Part shown: positions 53,284 through 61,485 of the stretch, piece by piece
Position numbering within the stretch: the stretch's first letter is position 1
Layout of the letters: the number at the start of each line of letters is the position of its first letter
NCBI GenBank assembly: GCA_947643595.1
Contig: CANRWP010000004.1
Span: forward strand, 19,643 to 83,642
DNA length: 64,000 nt
Source of the DNA: an uncultured bacterium
GTDB lineage: Bacteria > Bacillota > Clostridia > Lachnospirales > Lachnospiraceae
Direction: 5' to 3'
Made by a program: the position numbers and the translations under genes
Notes under the pieces: generated by a model
Seen by the model: only the letters and a program-made list of their open reading frames with translations
What the model was told of the DNA's origin: nothing
Databases searched by the model: none

Positions 53284-53922
53284 ATGTATAAAAATTGTGC
53301 TCTGATATTGTGCCTTTCCATGCTGATCACCGGCATGTGCGCGGTCAATGCAAGAGAGGCAGACTTAAACCGGAAACTGTCCGGTGATGTCTTTGACATG
53401 ACATTAGAGGAAGTACAGACCATGGTAAAGGAAAACGATATACAGGAGATTTACCGTTTTCGGGAAATATTGCAGAATGTCTCATCGCCCAAAAGAACTG
53501 TGGGCTACAACGTGCTTGTCAATGAGGACGCCATATTTCTGGATGAGGAAAGCGTGGAGATTCTGTGCCGCATTGTGGAGGCGGAAGCCGGAAGCGAAGA
53601 TGAGAAAGGACGGATGCTGGTGGCAAATGTGGTGCTGAACCGGGTGGAGAGCAGCCGATTTCCCAATACGGTCAAGGGAGTCGTATTTCAAAGAGGTGGA
53701 GGGATCTACCAGTTTTCCCCGGTGGCGAACGGCAGATATTATCGTGTGAAAGTTTCAAAACAGACCAGGGATGCTGTGGAAAAAGTGCTGCGAGGTGCGG
53801 ACGAATCCCAGGGCGCTCTGTATTTTGTCAACAGACGTGCAGCGAACAGTTCCTACATGAACTGGTTTGATACGAGATGTACCTTTCTGTTTACATACGG
53901 GCGGCATGAGTTTTTTGCCTGA
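53284..53922 (+). CDS. SleB-type cell-wall hydrolase
   Basis: A 212-residue exported protein. A signal peptide (about 1-24, NCALILCLSMLITGMCAVNA) is followed by a linker and a Hydrolase_2 (SleB-like) domain from about residue 90: CRIVEAEAGSEDEKGRMLVANVVLNRVES, TVKGVVFQRGGGIYQFSPV and ALYFVNRRAANSSYMNWF. The conserved Glu in VEAEAG is the likely catalytic acid. It cuts peptidoglycan, for example in spore cortex or wall turnover. ATG 53284 follows GGGAGG by 10 bases. Confidence 0.9.
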   Translation: MYKNCALILCLSMLITGMCAVNAREADLNRKLSGDVFDMTLEEVQTMVKENDIQEIYRFREILQNVSSPKRTVGYNVLVNEDAIFLDEESVEILCRIVEAEAGSEDEKGRMLVANVVLNRVESSRFPNTVKGVVFQRGGGIYQFSPVANGRYYRVKVSKQTRDAVEKVLRGADESQGALYFVNRRAANSSYMNWFDTRCTFLFTYGRHEFFA

Positions 53923-53950
53923 CCGGACATACTTTTTTTTCATAAATTTA

Positions 53951-53980
53951 TTTACGGAAAGACACGGTATATGCTATACT
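53951..53980 (+). promoter_or_regulatory. Promoter for thrC
   Basis: TTTACG and TATACT are 18 bp apart, ending 37 bases before the thrC ATG. No T-box or threonine attenuator leader is seen. Confidence 0.55.
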
Positions 53981-54017
53981 TTCATAGAATAAAGTTTTAG
54001 TATCGGAGGACAAACAA

Positions 54018-55502
54018 ATGGTAAAATATTTCAGTACCAGAGGAGGCGGCAGTCCGGTATCGGCATCGGAGGCCGTTTTAAAGGGACTTGCGGAAGATGG
54101 CGGACTTTTCTTTCCGGACCATATTCCAGCGCTGACGAAAAGTTTAAAAGAATTCGCTGATATGTCCTATCAGGAAGTTGCTTATGAAGTGATGCAGCCT
54201 TTCCTTTCCGATTATACAGAGGAAGAGCTGAAAAATTGTATTAAAAATGCGTACGATGATAAATTTGATACGGAGGCGATCGCTCCTCTCGCCTATGCGG
54301 ACGGTGTATATTATCTGGAACTGTTTCACGGCGCTACGATCGCTTTTAAGGACATGGCTCTTTCTATCCTGCCCCATCTGATGATCACCGCGGCAAAAAA
54401 GAATCACATTCACAACGATATCGTTATCCTGACAGCAACTTCCGGCGACACGGGAAAAGCGGCGTTAGCCGGATTTGCCGATGTCAAGGGTACGAAGATC
54501 ATTGTGTTTTATCCAAAGAGCGGCGTAAGCCCGATTCAGGAAAAACAGATGATCACCCAGAAGGGGGACAACACGTTCGTTGTCGGCATTCACGGAAACT
54601 TTGACGATGCGCAGAACGGCGTAAAGAAAATATTCGGCGATAAGGAATTCGAAAAGCTGATGGCAGACAACGGATACCAGTTTTCCTCGGCAAACTCCAT
54701 CAATGTAGGCCGTCTGGTTCCTCAGATCGTATACTATGTATATGCCTATGCACAGATGTTAAAAGAGGGAAAAATTGCGGAGGGAGAGCCGATAAACGTG
54801 GTGGTGCCCACCGGGAATTTCGGGAACATCCTCGCCGCCTATTTTGCGAAGAACATGGGACTGCCCATCGCGAAACTGATCTGTGCCTCCAATGAAAACA
54901 AGGTGCTCTTTGATTTTCTGCGGACAGGCACCTACGACAGAAACAGAGACTTTGTGCTGACCAGTTCCCCCTCCATGGATATTTTGATCTCCAGCAATCT
55001 GGAGCGTTTGATCTATCTGATCGCCGGAGAAGACGCAGAAAGAAACCGAAACCTGATGATGCAGCTTTCTGTGTCAGGAAAATATGAAATATCGACACAA
55101 ATGCAGGAAAAATTGCAGGATTTTTACGGGGAATACGCCACAGAGAAAGAGACAGCGCAGACTATTGCCTCCCTTTTCGATAAATGCGGCTATGTTATCG
55201 ATCCCCATACGGCGGTGGCCTCCTGTGTCTATCGAAAATACAAAAAGCAGACCGGAGATGAGACGAAGACCGTGATCGCCTCCACTGCAAGCCCTTATAA
55301 ATTTACGAGAAGTGTGATAACCGCGATCGAAGAAGACGGCGGAGAAGCGGATGATTTCGCGCTTGCCGACAGACTCTCCTCCCTGTCCGGTGTGAAGATC
55401 CCCGAGGCGGTGGAGAGCATCCGAAAAGCTCCCGTTCTCCATGAGACCATCTGTGAGAAAGAGGAGATGGCAGATGTGGTGAAAAGATATCTTGGAATAT
55501 AG
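54018..55502 (+). CDS. thrC: Threonine synthase
   Basis: A 494-residue PLP enzyme converting O-phosphohomoserine to threonine. The PLP lysine is in HGATIAFKDMALS (Lys111), and the phosphate-binding loops are TATSGDTGKAALAGFAD and VPTGNFGN. The N-terminus YFSTRGGGSPVSASEAVLKGLAEDGGLFFP is typical of the longer class of enzyme. AGGAGG precedes the ATG. It is followed by a small membrane protein gene 22 bases later. Confidence 0.97.
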   Translation: MVKYFSTRGGGSPVSASEAVLKGLAEDGGLFFPDHIPALTKSLKEFADMSYQEVAYEVMQPFLSDYTEEELKNCIKNAYDDKFDTEAIAPLAYADGVYYLELFHGATIAFKDMALSILPHLMITAAKKNHIHNDIVILTATSGDTGKAALAGFADVKGTKIIVFYPKSGVSPIQEKQMITQKGDNTFVVGIHGNFDDAQNGVKKIFGDKEFEKLMADNGYQFSSANSINVGRLVPQIVYYVYAYAQMLKEGKIAEGEPINVVVPTGNFGNILAAYFAKNMGLPIAKLICASNENKVLFDFLRTGTYDRNRDFVLTSSPSMDILISSNLERLIYLIAGEDAERNRNLMMQLSVSGKYEISTQMQEKLQDFYGEYATEKETAQTIASLFDKCGYVIDPHTAVASCVYRKYKKQTGDETKTVIASTASPYKFTRSVITAIEEDGGEADDFALADRLSSLSGVKIPEAVESIRKAPVLHETICEKEEMADVVKRYLGI

Positions 55503-55524
55503 ATGCAAAAGAAAGGAAAAAGCG

Positions 55525-55875
55525 ATGAGTACATTTGGATTTATGGACATTATCATTATCGTCAGCGGGGCCTACCTGGTCTATGTCGCGATACAGATGA
55601 AACGCACCGGCGAGATCACCAGTTCCGCGATCATCGGAAAAGGATGTGATGTCAAGAAAGCGAAGGATCCGCAGGGATTTATTGACTATATGTATATGAA
55701 GTCCATCATTATGGGAGTGCTTGTGATCCTCAGCGGCGCACTCGATTATATGAACGATATGTATTGGAATATCCCCTATTTCGGCCTTGCCATATGCGGC
55801 ATTTTTCTGGTGATTCTGCTCATCTACTGCAAGATATCCATGAGTGCCCAAAAGAAATATCTCTCCCCAAAATAA
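55525..55875 (+). CDS. Small membrane protein downstream of thrC
   Basis: A 116-residue protein with three predicted transmembrane helices (about 6-24, 60-78, 84-104) and a polar loop (GKGCDVKKAKDPQGFIDYMY). ATG 55525 follows AAAGGA; a frame from 55492 overlaps thrC and lacks a ribosome site. I do not recognise the family. Confidence 0.75.
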   Translation: MSTFGFMDIIIIVSGAYLVYVAIQMKRTGEITSSAIIGKGCDVKKAKDPQGFIDYMYMKSIIMGVLVILSGALDYMNDMYWNIPYFGLAICGIFLVILLIYCKISMSAQKKYLSPK

Positions 55876-55924
55876 GCTTCAAACGAATATAAAAACTATA
55901 CTACTATGAAAGGATACCAAAGAA

Positions 55925-57226
55925 ATGGAGCATTATTACCAGCCCGAAATCGAATGCGCTTCGAGAGAAGAGATCCTGAAGCTGCAGAACGAGAGACTTG
56001 TGAAACAGGTAAAGAATGTGTTTGACAACGTTCCTTACTACAGAAAGAAAATGGAAGAGAAGGGTGTGACGCCGGAGGATATCAGATCCGTGGACGATTT
56101 GCACAAGCTGCCGTTTTTGACAAAGGATGATCTGCGCGACGCCTATCCCTACGGCCTGATGGCGAAACCGCTGAAGGATTGTGTCCGCATTCAGTCCACC
56201 AGCGGCACCACCGGCAGACGGGTCGTGGCATTTTATACCCAGCACGATATTGATCTCTGGGATGAGTGCTGTGCGAGAGCGATCATGGCGGCGGGCGGCA
56301 CCGACGAGGATGTGGTGCATGTCTCTTACGGATACGGCCTGTTTACCGGAGGTCCCGGCTTAAACGGCGGTTCCCACAAGGTGGGTTCCCTGACACTCCC
56401 GATGTCCTCCGGCAACACGGACAGACAGATCCAGTTCATGTGCGACCTCGGTTCCACGATCCTGTGCTGTACGCCCTCCTATGCGGCGTATCTCGGCGAG
56501 ACCATAAATGAGAGAGGATTGAAGGATAAGATCAAACTGAAAGCCGGCATTTTCGGCGCGGAGGCCTGGACGGAAGAGATGCGCCGGGATATCGAAAAAT
56601 CTCTGGGAATCAAAGCCTACGATATCTATGGTCTGACCGAGATCTCCGGACCGGGCGTATCCTTCGAGTGCAGCGAGCAGACCGGCATGCATGTCAACGA
56701 GGACCATTTCATTGCAGAGATCATCAACCCGAAGACGGGGGAAGTGCTGCCTGAGGGAGAGAAGGGTGAGCTGGTATTTACAAGCATTACAAAGGAAGCC
56801 TTCCCGCTTCTCCGTTACCGCACCCGTGATATCTGCGTACTGACCAGAAAGAAATGTTCCTGCGGCAGGACTCATGTCAAGATGACGAAACCTATGGGAA
56901 GAAGCGACGATATGTTGATCATCAAGGGTGTCAACGTATTCCCGTCCCAGATCGAGACTGTGCTTTTGAACAAGGGTTACGCGGCAAATTACCAGATCAT
57001 CGTGGACCGTGTCAACAACAGCGATACGCTGGAAGTGCAGGTGGAGATGACACCGGAGATGTTCTCCGATTCCGTCAGCGAGATCAGCAAAAAGGAGAAG
57101 GAACTGGTAAATGCGTTGAAGTCCATGCTGGGTATCTATGCGAAGGTAAGGCTTGTGGCACCCAAATCCATAACGCGGAGCGAAGGAAAAGCTGTCCGCA
57201 TTATCGACAAGCGAAATTTATACTAA
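55925..57226 (+). CDS. paaK: Phenylacetate-CoA ligase-type adenylate-forming enzyme
   Basis: A 433-residue enzyme. ATP-binding loop TSGTTGRRVVAFYTQ (about 91), substrate/ATP region AGIFGAEAWTEEMR, DIYGLTEISGPG and the C-terminal hinge GRSDDMLIIKGVNVFPSQIE are typical of PaaK. It joins aryl acids such as phenylacetate to CoA. In anaerobes this gene is often paired with an ACT protein, as here, in aromatic amino acid fermentation. AAAGGA lies before the ATG. Confidence 0.92.
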   Translation: MEHYYQPEIECASREEILKLQNERLVKQVKNVFDNVPYYRKKMEEKGVTPEDIRSVDDLHKLPFLTKDDLRDAYPYGLMAKPLKDCVRIQSTSGTTGRRVVAFYTQHDIDLWDECCARAIMAAGGTDEDVVHVSYGYGLFTGGPGLNGGSHKVGSLTLPMSSGNTDRQIQFMCDLGSTILCCTPSYAAYLGETINERGLKDKIKLKAGIFGAEAWTEEMRRDIEKSLGIKAYDIYGLTEISGPGVSFECSEQTGMHVNEDHFIAEIINPKTGEVLPEGEKGELVFTSITKEAFPLLRYRTRDICVLTRKKCSCGRTHVKMTKPMGRSDDMLIIKGVNVFPSQIETVLLNKGYAANYQIIVDRVNNSDTLEVQVEMTPEMFSDSVSEISKKEKELVNALKSMLGIYAKVRLVAPKSITRSEGKAVRIIDKRNLY

Positions 57227-57256
57227 ACACTCGAAAAGAGAAAGGGGGACAATAAA

Positions 57257-57688
57257 ATGACTGTAAAACAGATCTCCGTTTTCCTGGAAAACAGGCCCGG
57301 AGGGCTTGCGGAATTTACGAAGGTACTCTCCGACAACAGTATCGACATGCGGGCGATGTGTATCGCCGAGACGCCTGACTTCGGTATTCTGCGCATCATC
57401 GTGGATGATGTCTACAACACGGTGTGCACGATGAAGGAGGCAGGGTATATCTGCTCCGTCACGAAGGTGCTGGCGGTGGAGATCCCCGACAAGCCGGGCA
57501 GCCTTCTGCGCACGGTGACGGTTCTGGGTGAGAACGATATCAATCTGGAATATTCTTACGCCTTTACCACTCGCAAAAAAGATGTGGCTTACATGATACT
57601 GCGCGTCAATGACAATGAGAAGGCAGTAGAAGTATTGACGGAGAATGGTATTAAGCTGGTAGACCAGGATGAGATAAGCAAATTGTAA
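57257..57688 (+). CDS. Tandem ACT-domain protein paired with PaaK
   Basis: A 143-residue protein of two ACT domains: QISVFLENRPGGLAEFTKVL (about 5) and LAVEIPDKPGSLLRTVTVL (about 75), each with the ligand-binding Gly-rich turn. ACT domains bind amino acids; here the ligand is likely aromatic. It follows paaK by 30 bases, with AAAGGGGG before the ATG, and ends in front of a strong hairpin. Confidence 0.9.
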   Translation: MTVKQISVFLENRPGGLAEFTKVLSDNSIDMRAMCIAETPDFGILRIIVDDVYNTVCTMKEAGYICSVTKVLAVEIPDKPGSLLRTVTVLGENDINLEYSYAFTTRKKDVAYMILRVNDNEKAVEVLTENGIKLVDQDEISKL

Positions 57689-57701
57689 TCATCATGCATC
57701 A

Positions 57702-57755
57702 AAAAGGGAATATTCCTTTCCGGAAATCTGTTGGAATCGGAATATTCCCTTTTGA
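57702..57755. terminator. Bidirectional terminator between ACT gene and recombinase gene
   Basis: AAAAGGGAATATTCC pairs with GGAATATTCCCTTTT around a 22-base loop, with A- and T-tracts on both sides, serving the convergent genes. Confidence 0.85.
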
Positions 57756-57761
57756 GATATA

Positions 57762-58805
57762 TTATGTGTCGCTGCGAAGTTTGACCGCATTAGTCACTTT
57801 CATTCGCTTTTCATCGCTGACAGCGGCATAATGTTTTCTGGTCGTATTTACATCGCTGTGTCCGAGTACACTGGCCACAAGATAGATGTCGCCGGTTTCT
57901 TTATAGAGAGATGTGCCGTAGGTGCTGCGCAGTTTGTGCGGTGTGATTTTTTTTAAGGTCGTCACGTTCCGGGTGTATTTTTTTACCATATTTTCCACGC
58001 TGCGGACACCCATCCTCTTATTTTGCATGGAAATAAAAAGGGCATCCTCATGTCCGGTCAGCGGAATCATGTTTTCTCTCTGATCCATGTAATCCCGCAG
58101 AGCGGTTTCCACCTCGAATCCGAAATAGATCGTCGCATCATAGCCGCCCTTTCGATGTACTACAAGTGCTCCGTTATCCAGATCCACATCACTCATGTTC
58201 AGCCCGACACATTCCGACACACGAATGCCTGTCCCGAGCAGAAGCGTCAAAATGGCAATATCCCGCACTTTATTGATCTTATGATATTTCAACTGGGACG
58301 TTGTCAGTTTTTCACCCCGTTCCACCTGATCTAACAGAATGGCTACCTCCTGAGGTTCGAGCCGTATGATCTCCTTATCATGCTGCCTGGGAACCGGGAT
58401 CAGCGATGCCGGATTCTTTTCGATCTTCTCTGCACGGTAAAAGTAATTGTAAAAACTGCGCAGAGAGGCGATCTTTCTCGCTTTTCCCCGCTCTTTATTC
58501 ATAATGACACGCCCTTCCTTATCGTAGAGCGTCATGTAATCCAGATATTCCAGTATATCATCCTTGGTGATACGATCCAGCACGGAGATCGGTATTTCCG
58601 TTATCTCCATTTTGCCGCAGACCGAATTGTTTTTATGCAGAAAATCAAAAAATACTTTCAGATCGTAGGCATAGGCGAGTCTCGTCCGCGTGGAGGTATA
58701 ATCTGCCATATCATGGAAAAAAGCTTTGCAGAAAGAGGGCAGTTGCACCAGAATTTCCCGTATCTTTTCAATATTTTTTTTGTCCTGTTCTTCATAATAT
58801 TTCAT
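57762..58805 (-). CDS. Tyrosine recombinase/integrase (XerC/D-like)
   Basis: A 347-residue recombinase. The N-terminal SAM-like domain (STRTRLAYAYDLKVFFDFL) precedes the catalytic domain with the complete set: Arg in GTGIRVSE, Lys in HRKGG, His-x-x-Arg in HKLRSTYG, His in LGHSDVNTT and the Tyr nucleophile in KHYAAV. Start 58805 is preferred because GGAAGGA lies about 9 bases upstream. It could be a housekeeping Xer-type or stand-alone recombinase. No att site or phage genes are nearby. It is followed on the same strand by no gene, and its 5' end lies near the TtcA-like gene. Confidence 0.9.
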   Translation of the reverse strand: MKYYEEQDKKNIEKIREILVQLPSFCKAFFHDMADYTSTRTRLAYAYDLKVFFDFLHKNNSVCGKMEITEIPISVLDRITKDDILEYLDYMTLYDKEGRVIMNKERGKARKIASLRSFYNYFYRAEKIEKNPASLIPVPRQHDKEIIRLEPQEVAILLDQVERGEKLTTSQLKYHKINKVRDIAILTLLLGTGIRVSECVGLNMSDVDLDNGALVVHRKGGYDATIYFGFEVETALRDYMDQRENMIPLTGHEDALFISMQNKRMGVRSVENMVKKYTRNVTTLKKITPHKLRSTYGTSLYKETGDIYLVASVLGHSDVNTTRKHYAAVSDEKRMKVTNAVKLRSDT

Positions 58806-58829
58806 AGGCGCCATTTCCTTCCGTCTGTC

Positions 58830-59570
58830 TCATTCCGTTTCCTCAGTGTGTCCGACCGGTATTTTCCAGGCGGGGACCATATCCTGCACCGCATGGAACA
58901 TTCTCTCTTTCACCCCGGGATTTTCTCGATTCAACTGTTGCAGCAGCAGGTGGACATACTCCCGCTTCGTGTGCCCGTCGGCGGGACAGGGGCTTTTTAC
59001 CACGGGAATATCATATTTGTTTACAAATCCGATCACATCCGCCTCCTGCACATATATGAGCGGCCGGATCACCGTCATATCCATCCTGTCCAGATATGTT
59101 ACCGGCGCAAAGCTGTGGAAACGCCCCTCGAAGATCAGGGACAGCAGCATCGTCTCCACCACGTCGTCTTTATGATGGGCGTAGGCGACTTTTCCGCATC
59201 CCAGCTCTTTCATCGCCTGGTTCAGAGCTCCTTTTCGCATCTTGGCGCACAGGGCGCAGGGAGAGGATTCCTTTCGATCCTCAAAGATTATCCGGCCGAT
59301 ATCAGTCTTTACGATATGGTACGGCACCCCGAGTTCTGCACACAGGGCGGTGATCCTGTCCAGATTCAGATTCTCAAACCCCAGGTCCACCGTCACCGCG
59401 GTGAGGGAAAAAGAGACCGGATAAAAGCGCTTCAGACCGTTCAGGGCATAGAGCATGGCGAGGGAATCCTTGCCGCCGGATATACCGACGGCAATATGAT
59501 CTCCCTCGTCTATCATATGATAATCGTCTATGGCTTTTCTTGTATAGCTGTAGAGCTGCTGCAGTTTCAT
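58830..59570 (-). CDS. TtcA-like tRNA 2-thiocytidine/PP-loop ATPase
   Basis: A 246-residue PP-loop enzyme. The ATP loop is GISGGKDSLAML (about 31-42). SPCALCAKMRKGAL gives a CxxC pair and VVKSPCPADG another Cys, as in TtcA-type [4Fe-4S] tRNA thiolases, and the KVAYAHHKDDVVETML motif is typical. ATG 59570 is chosen; an upstream frame encodes membrane-like sequence that does not belong. It is 25 bases upstream of the recombinase on the same strand. Confidence 0.88.
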   Translation of the reverse strand: MKLQQLYSYTRKAIDDYHMIDEGDHIAVGISGGKDSLAMLYALNGLKRFYPVSFSLTAVTVDLGFENLNLDRITALCAELGVPYHIVKTDIGRIIFEDRKESSPCALCAKMRKGALNQAMKELGCGKVAYAHHKDDVVETMLLSLIFEGRFHSFAPVTYLDRMDMTVIRPLIYVQEADVIGFVNKYDIPVVKSPCPADGHTKREYVHLLLQQLNRENPGVKERMFHAVQDMVPAWKIPVGHTEETE

Positions 59571-59615
59571 ATTTCGATTTTTGTCCTTCTTTTCATGAAT
59601 TATCGATAATTTCGG

Positions 59616-59643
59616 TTGAAAGTCACGCCTGTTTTGATATAAT
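59616..59643 (+). promoter_or_regulatory. Promoter for the AI-2E-family transporter
   Basis: TTGAAA and TATAAT are 16 bp apart, about 70 bases before ATG 59713, in the gap between the divergent TtcA and transporter genes. Confidence 0.6.
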
Positions 59644-59712
59644 AATATTATTATAGTGTTTCTTAATTCATAATACCACGACAGCCATGAAAAGAAAAGG
59701 ACTGAAAACCAA

Positions 59713-61011
59713 ATGAAAAAGTTTACCAACAAGTATATGAAATGGGGGACAACGGCTCTGGTCGTACTGATCCTGGCGATCTGCTTTGTCTGTCTGATCT
59801 TCAAAGGAGAATCGATCTGGAACGGTTTGAACGTGATCTTCGGCGTTGCCATGCCCGTGATCGACGGCCTGATTATCGCTTTTATCGCAGCGCCGGTGCT
59901 GAACTGGATAGAGGACCGGCTTCTCTACCCGTTCTGTAAAAAATGCAGTGTTGATACCCGGAATACCAAAGTGAAGAAAAGGATCCGGGCAGGTTCTGTT
60001 CTGCTCACTTTTCTGTTCATCGGGATTGTCATATATTCCTTTTTTGCCATCGTGATCCCGGAGCTTGTGCTGAGCGTCCAGAGTATTATCACGCGGTTCC
60101 CGACGTATATCAACAACCTGATCGAGTTGACGGAAAAACTCCTGGCTGACAATCCGGATGTGGAAGCGTACATCGAGAGCCTGTTGAGTACCTACTCCAA
60201 AGATCTGGACAGTCTGTTGGACAATAAGGTAATGCCCACCATCAACAATTTTATCCTTTCCGCCTCCATCGGCGTCATTGGTATGTTAAAATCGCTCTAC
60301 AACCTGGTGATCGGCATGATCATTTCCGTCTATGTGCTGTCCGGGAAGGAAAAATTTGCAAGTCAGGCGAAAAAGATCTGTTATGCGCTGTTTGAACGCC
60401 CCGTCGCCAACCAGGTCATCAATGCCTGCAGGTTTACCAACAAAACCTTTATCGGCTTTTTGGGCGGCAAGATCGTGGATTCCGCGATCATCGGCGTCCT
60501 GTGCTTTTTCGGCACAAGTATTCTGAAGATGCCTTACGCCGTGCTGATCAGCGTTATTGTCGGTGTGACGAATATCATTCCGTTCTTTGGTCCCTATATC
60601 GGGGCGATCCCCAGCGCGCTGCTCGTGCTGATGATCAACCCGGTAAAGTGTATTCCGTTCATTCTCTTTGTACTGGCGCTGCAGCAGTTGGACGGAAATG
60701 TGATAGGCCCCAAGATCCTCGGCGAGTCCACCGGTCTCTCCGGTTTCTGGGTCATCTTCTCCATCACATTCTTCGGTGGTCTGTGGGGGATAGCCGGGAT
60801 GGTAGTGGGTGTACCGCTGTTTGCCGTGCTGTATGCAGGCATCAGTTATCTGATCAATAAACTCCTCGAAAAAAAGGCCCTTTCCACCAACACGGAGGAC
60901 TATGAGGGGCTGGATCATATCAGCCTGGAAAAGGTGTATGTCCCAATGCAGGACACAGAATTGTCAAAAAAATCACAATCCGGGAAAGCAAAGGAGAGCA
61001 CTGAAAAATGA
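59713..61011 (+). CDS. AI-2E-family (PerM-like) transporter
   Basis: A 432-residue membrane protein with about seven to eight helices, a large soluble loop (about 120-185) and conserved motifs of the family (GNVIGPKILGESTGLSGFW, then FFGGLWGIAGMVVGVPLFAV). Some relatives export autoinducer-2 or act as Na+/H+ antiporters, but the substrate is unproven. The ATG follows AAAGGACTG. Its TGA overlaps the dtd ATG (ATGA). Confidence 0.9.
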   Translation: MKKFTNKYMKWGTTALVVLILAICFVCLIFKGESIWNGLNVIFGVAMPVIDGLIIAFIAAPVLNWIEDRLLYPFCKKCSVDTRNTKVKKRIRAGSVLLTFLFIGIVIYSFFAIVIPELVLSVQSIITRFPTYINNLIELTEKLLADNPDVEAYIESLLSTYSKDLDSLLDNKVMPTINNFILSASIGVIGMLKSLYNLVIGMIISVYVLSGKEKFASQAKKICYALFERPVANQVINACRFTNKTFIGFLGGKIVDSAIIGVLCFFGTSILKMPYAVLISVIVGVTNIIPFFGPYIGAIPSALLVLMINPVKCIPFILFVLALQQLDGNVIGPKILGESTGLSGFWVIFSITFFGGLWGIAGMVVGVPLFAVLYAGISYLINKLLEKKALSTNTEDYEGLDHISLEKVYVPMQDTELSKKSQSGKAKESTEK

Positions 61012-61457
61012 AATTTTTGATACAGATCGCATCAAATGCCTCCGTGACGGTAGAAGATCAGATTGTCGGATCTATCCCTTACGGCTATGTGGTGCTGATC
61101 GGCGTGGAGGACGCCGATACGGAGGAGATCGCGGATAAAATGATAAAGAAGATGCTGGGACTGCGCATCTTCAGAGACGAAAACGGAAAAACAAACCTGA
61201 GTCTCGACCAGGTGAGCGGAAGCCTGCTTCTGATCTCGCAGTTTACTCTGTACGCTGACTGCAAAAAGGGGAACAGGCCCTCCTTCACGAGATCCGGTTC
61301 CGCCGAATATGCAGAAAAAATGTATGATTATATTATCGAGAGATGCAAAGAATCCGGCGCGGATGTCCGGACCGGCGTTTTCGGCGCAGAGATGAAGGTT
61401 TCCTTTACGAACGAAGGACCGTTTACCGTCATGCTGGACTCAGCGGAACTGTTTTAA
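61008..61457 (+). CDS. dtd: D-aminoacyl-tRNA deacylase
   Basis: A 149-residue enzyme of the DTD family: LISQFTLYADCKKGNRPSF (about 79-97) and the C-terminal GVFGAEMKVSFTNEGPFTVMLDS block are hallmarks. It removes D-amino acids from mischarged tRNA. The ATG overlaps the upstream stop as ATGA, indicating coupling to the transporter gene. Confidence 0.97.
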   Translation: MKFLIQIASNASVTVEDQIVGSIPYGYVVLIGVEDADTEEIADKMIKKMLGLRIFRDENGKTNLSLDQVSGSLLLISQFTLYADCKKGNRPSFTRSGSAEYAEKMYDYIIERCKESGADVRTGVFGAEMKVSFTNEGPFTVMLDSAELF

Positions 61458-61485
61458 ATTTATATAAGAAAAGGAGAAGAAAAGT

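Noticed and set aside
57762..58805. Tyrosine recombinase as the integrase of a mobile element
   Set aside because: No att-like repeats, excisionase, phage or conjugation genes, or composition change are seen around it, so a chromosomal stand-alone recombinase is the safer reading.
59571..59852. N-terminal extension of the TtcA-like protein
   Set aside because: It encodes a hydrophobic stretch unlike the family and covers the promoter region of the divergent transporter gene; ATG 59570 begins at the normal family start.
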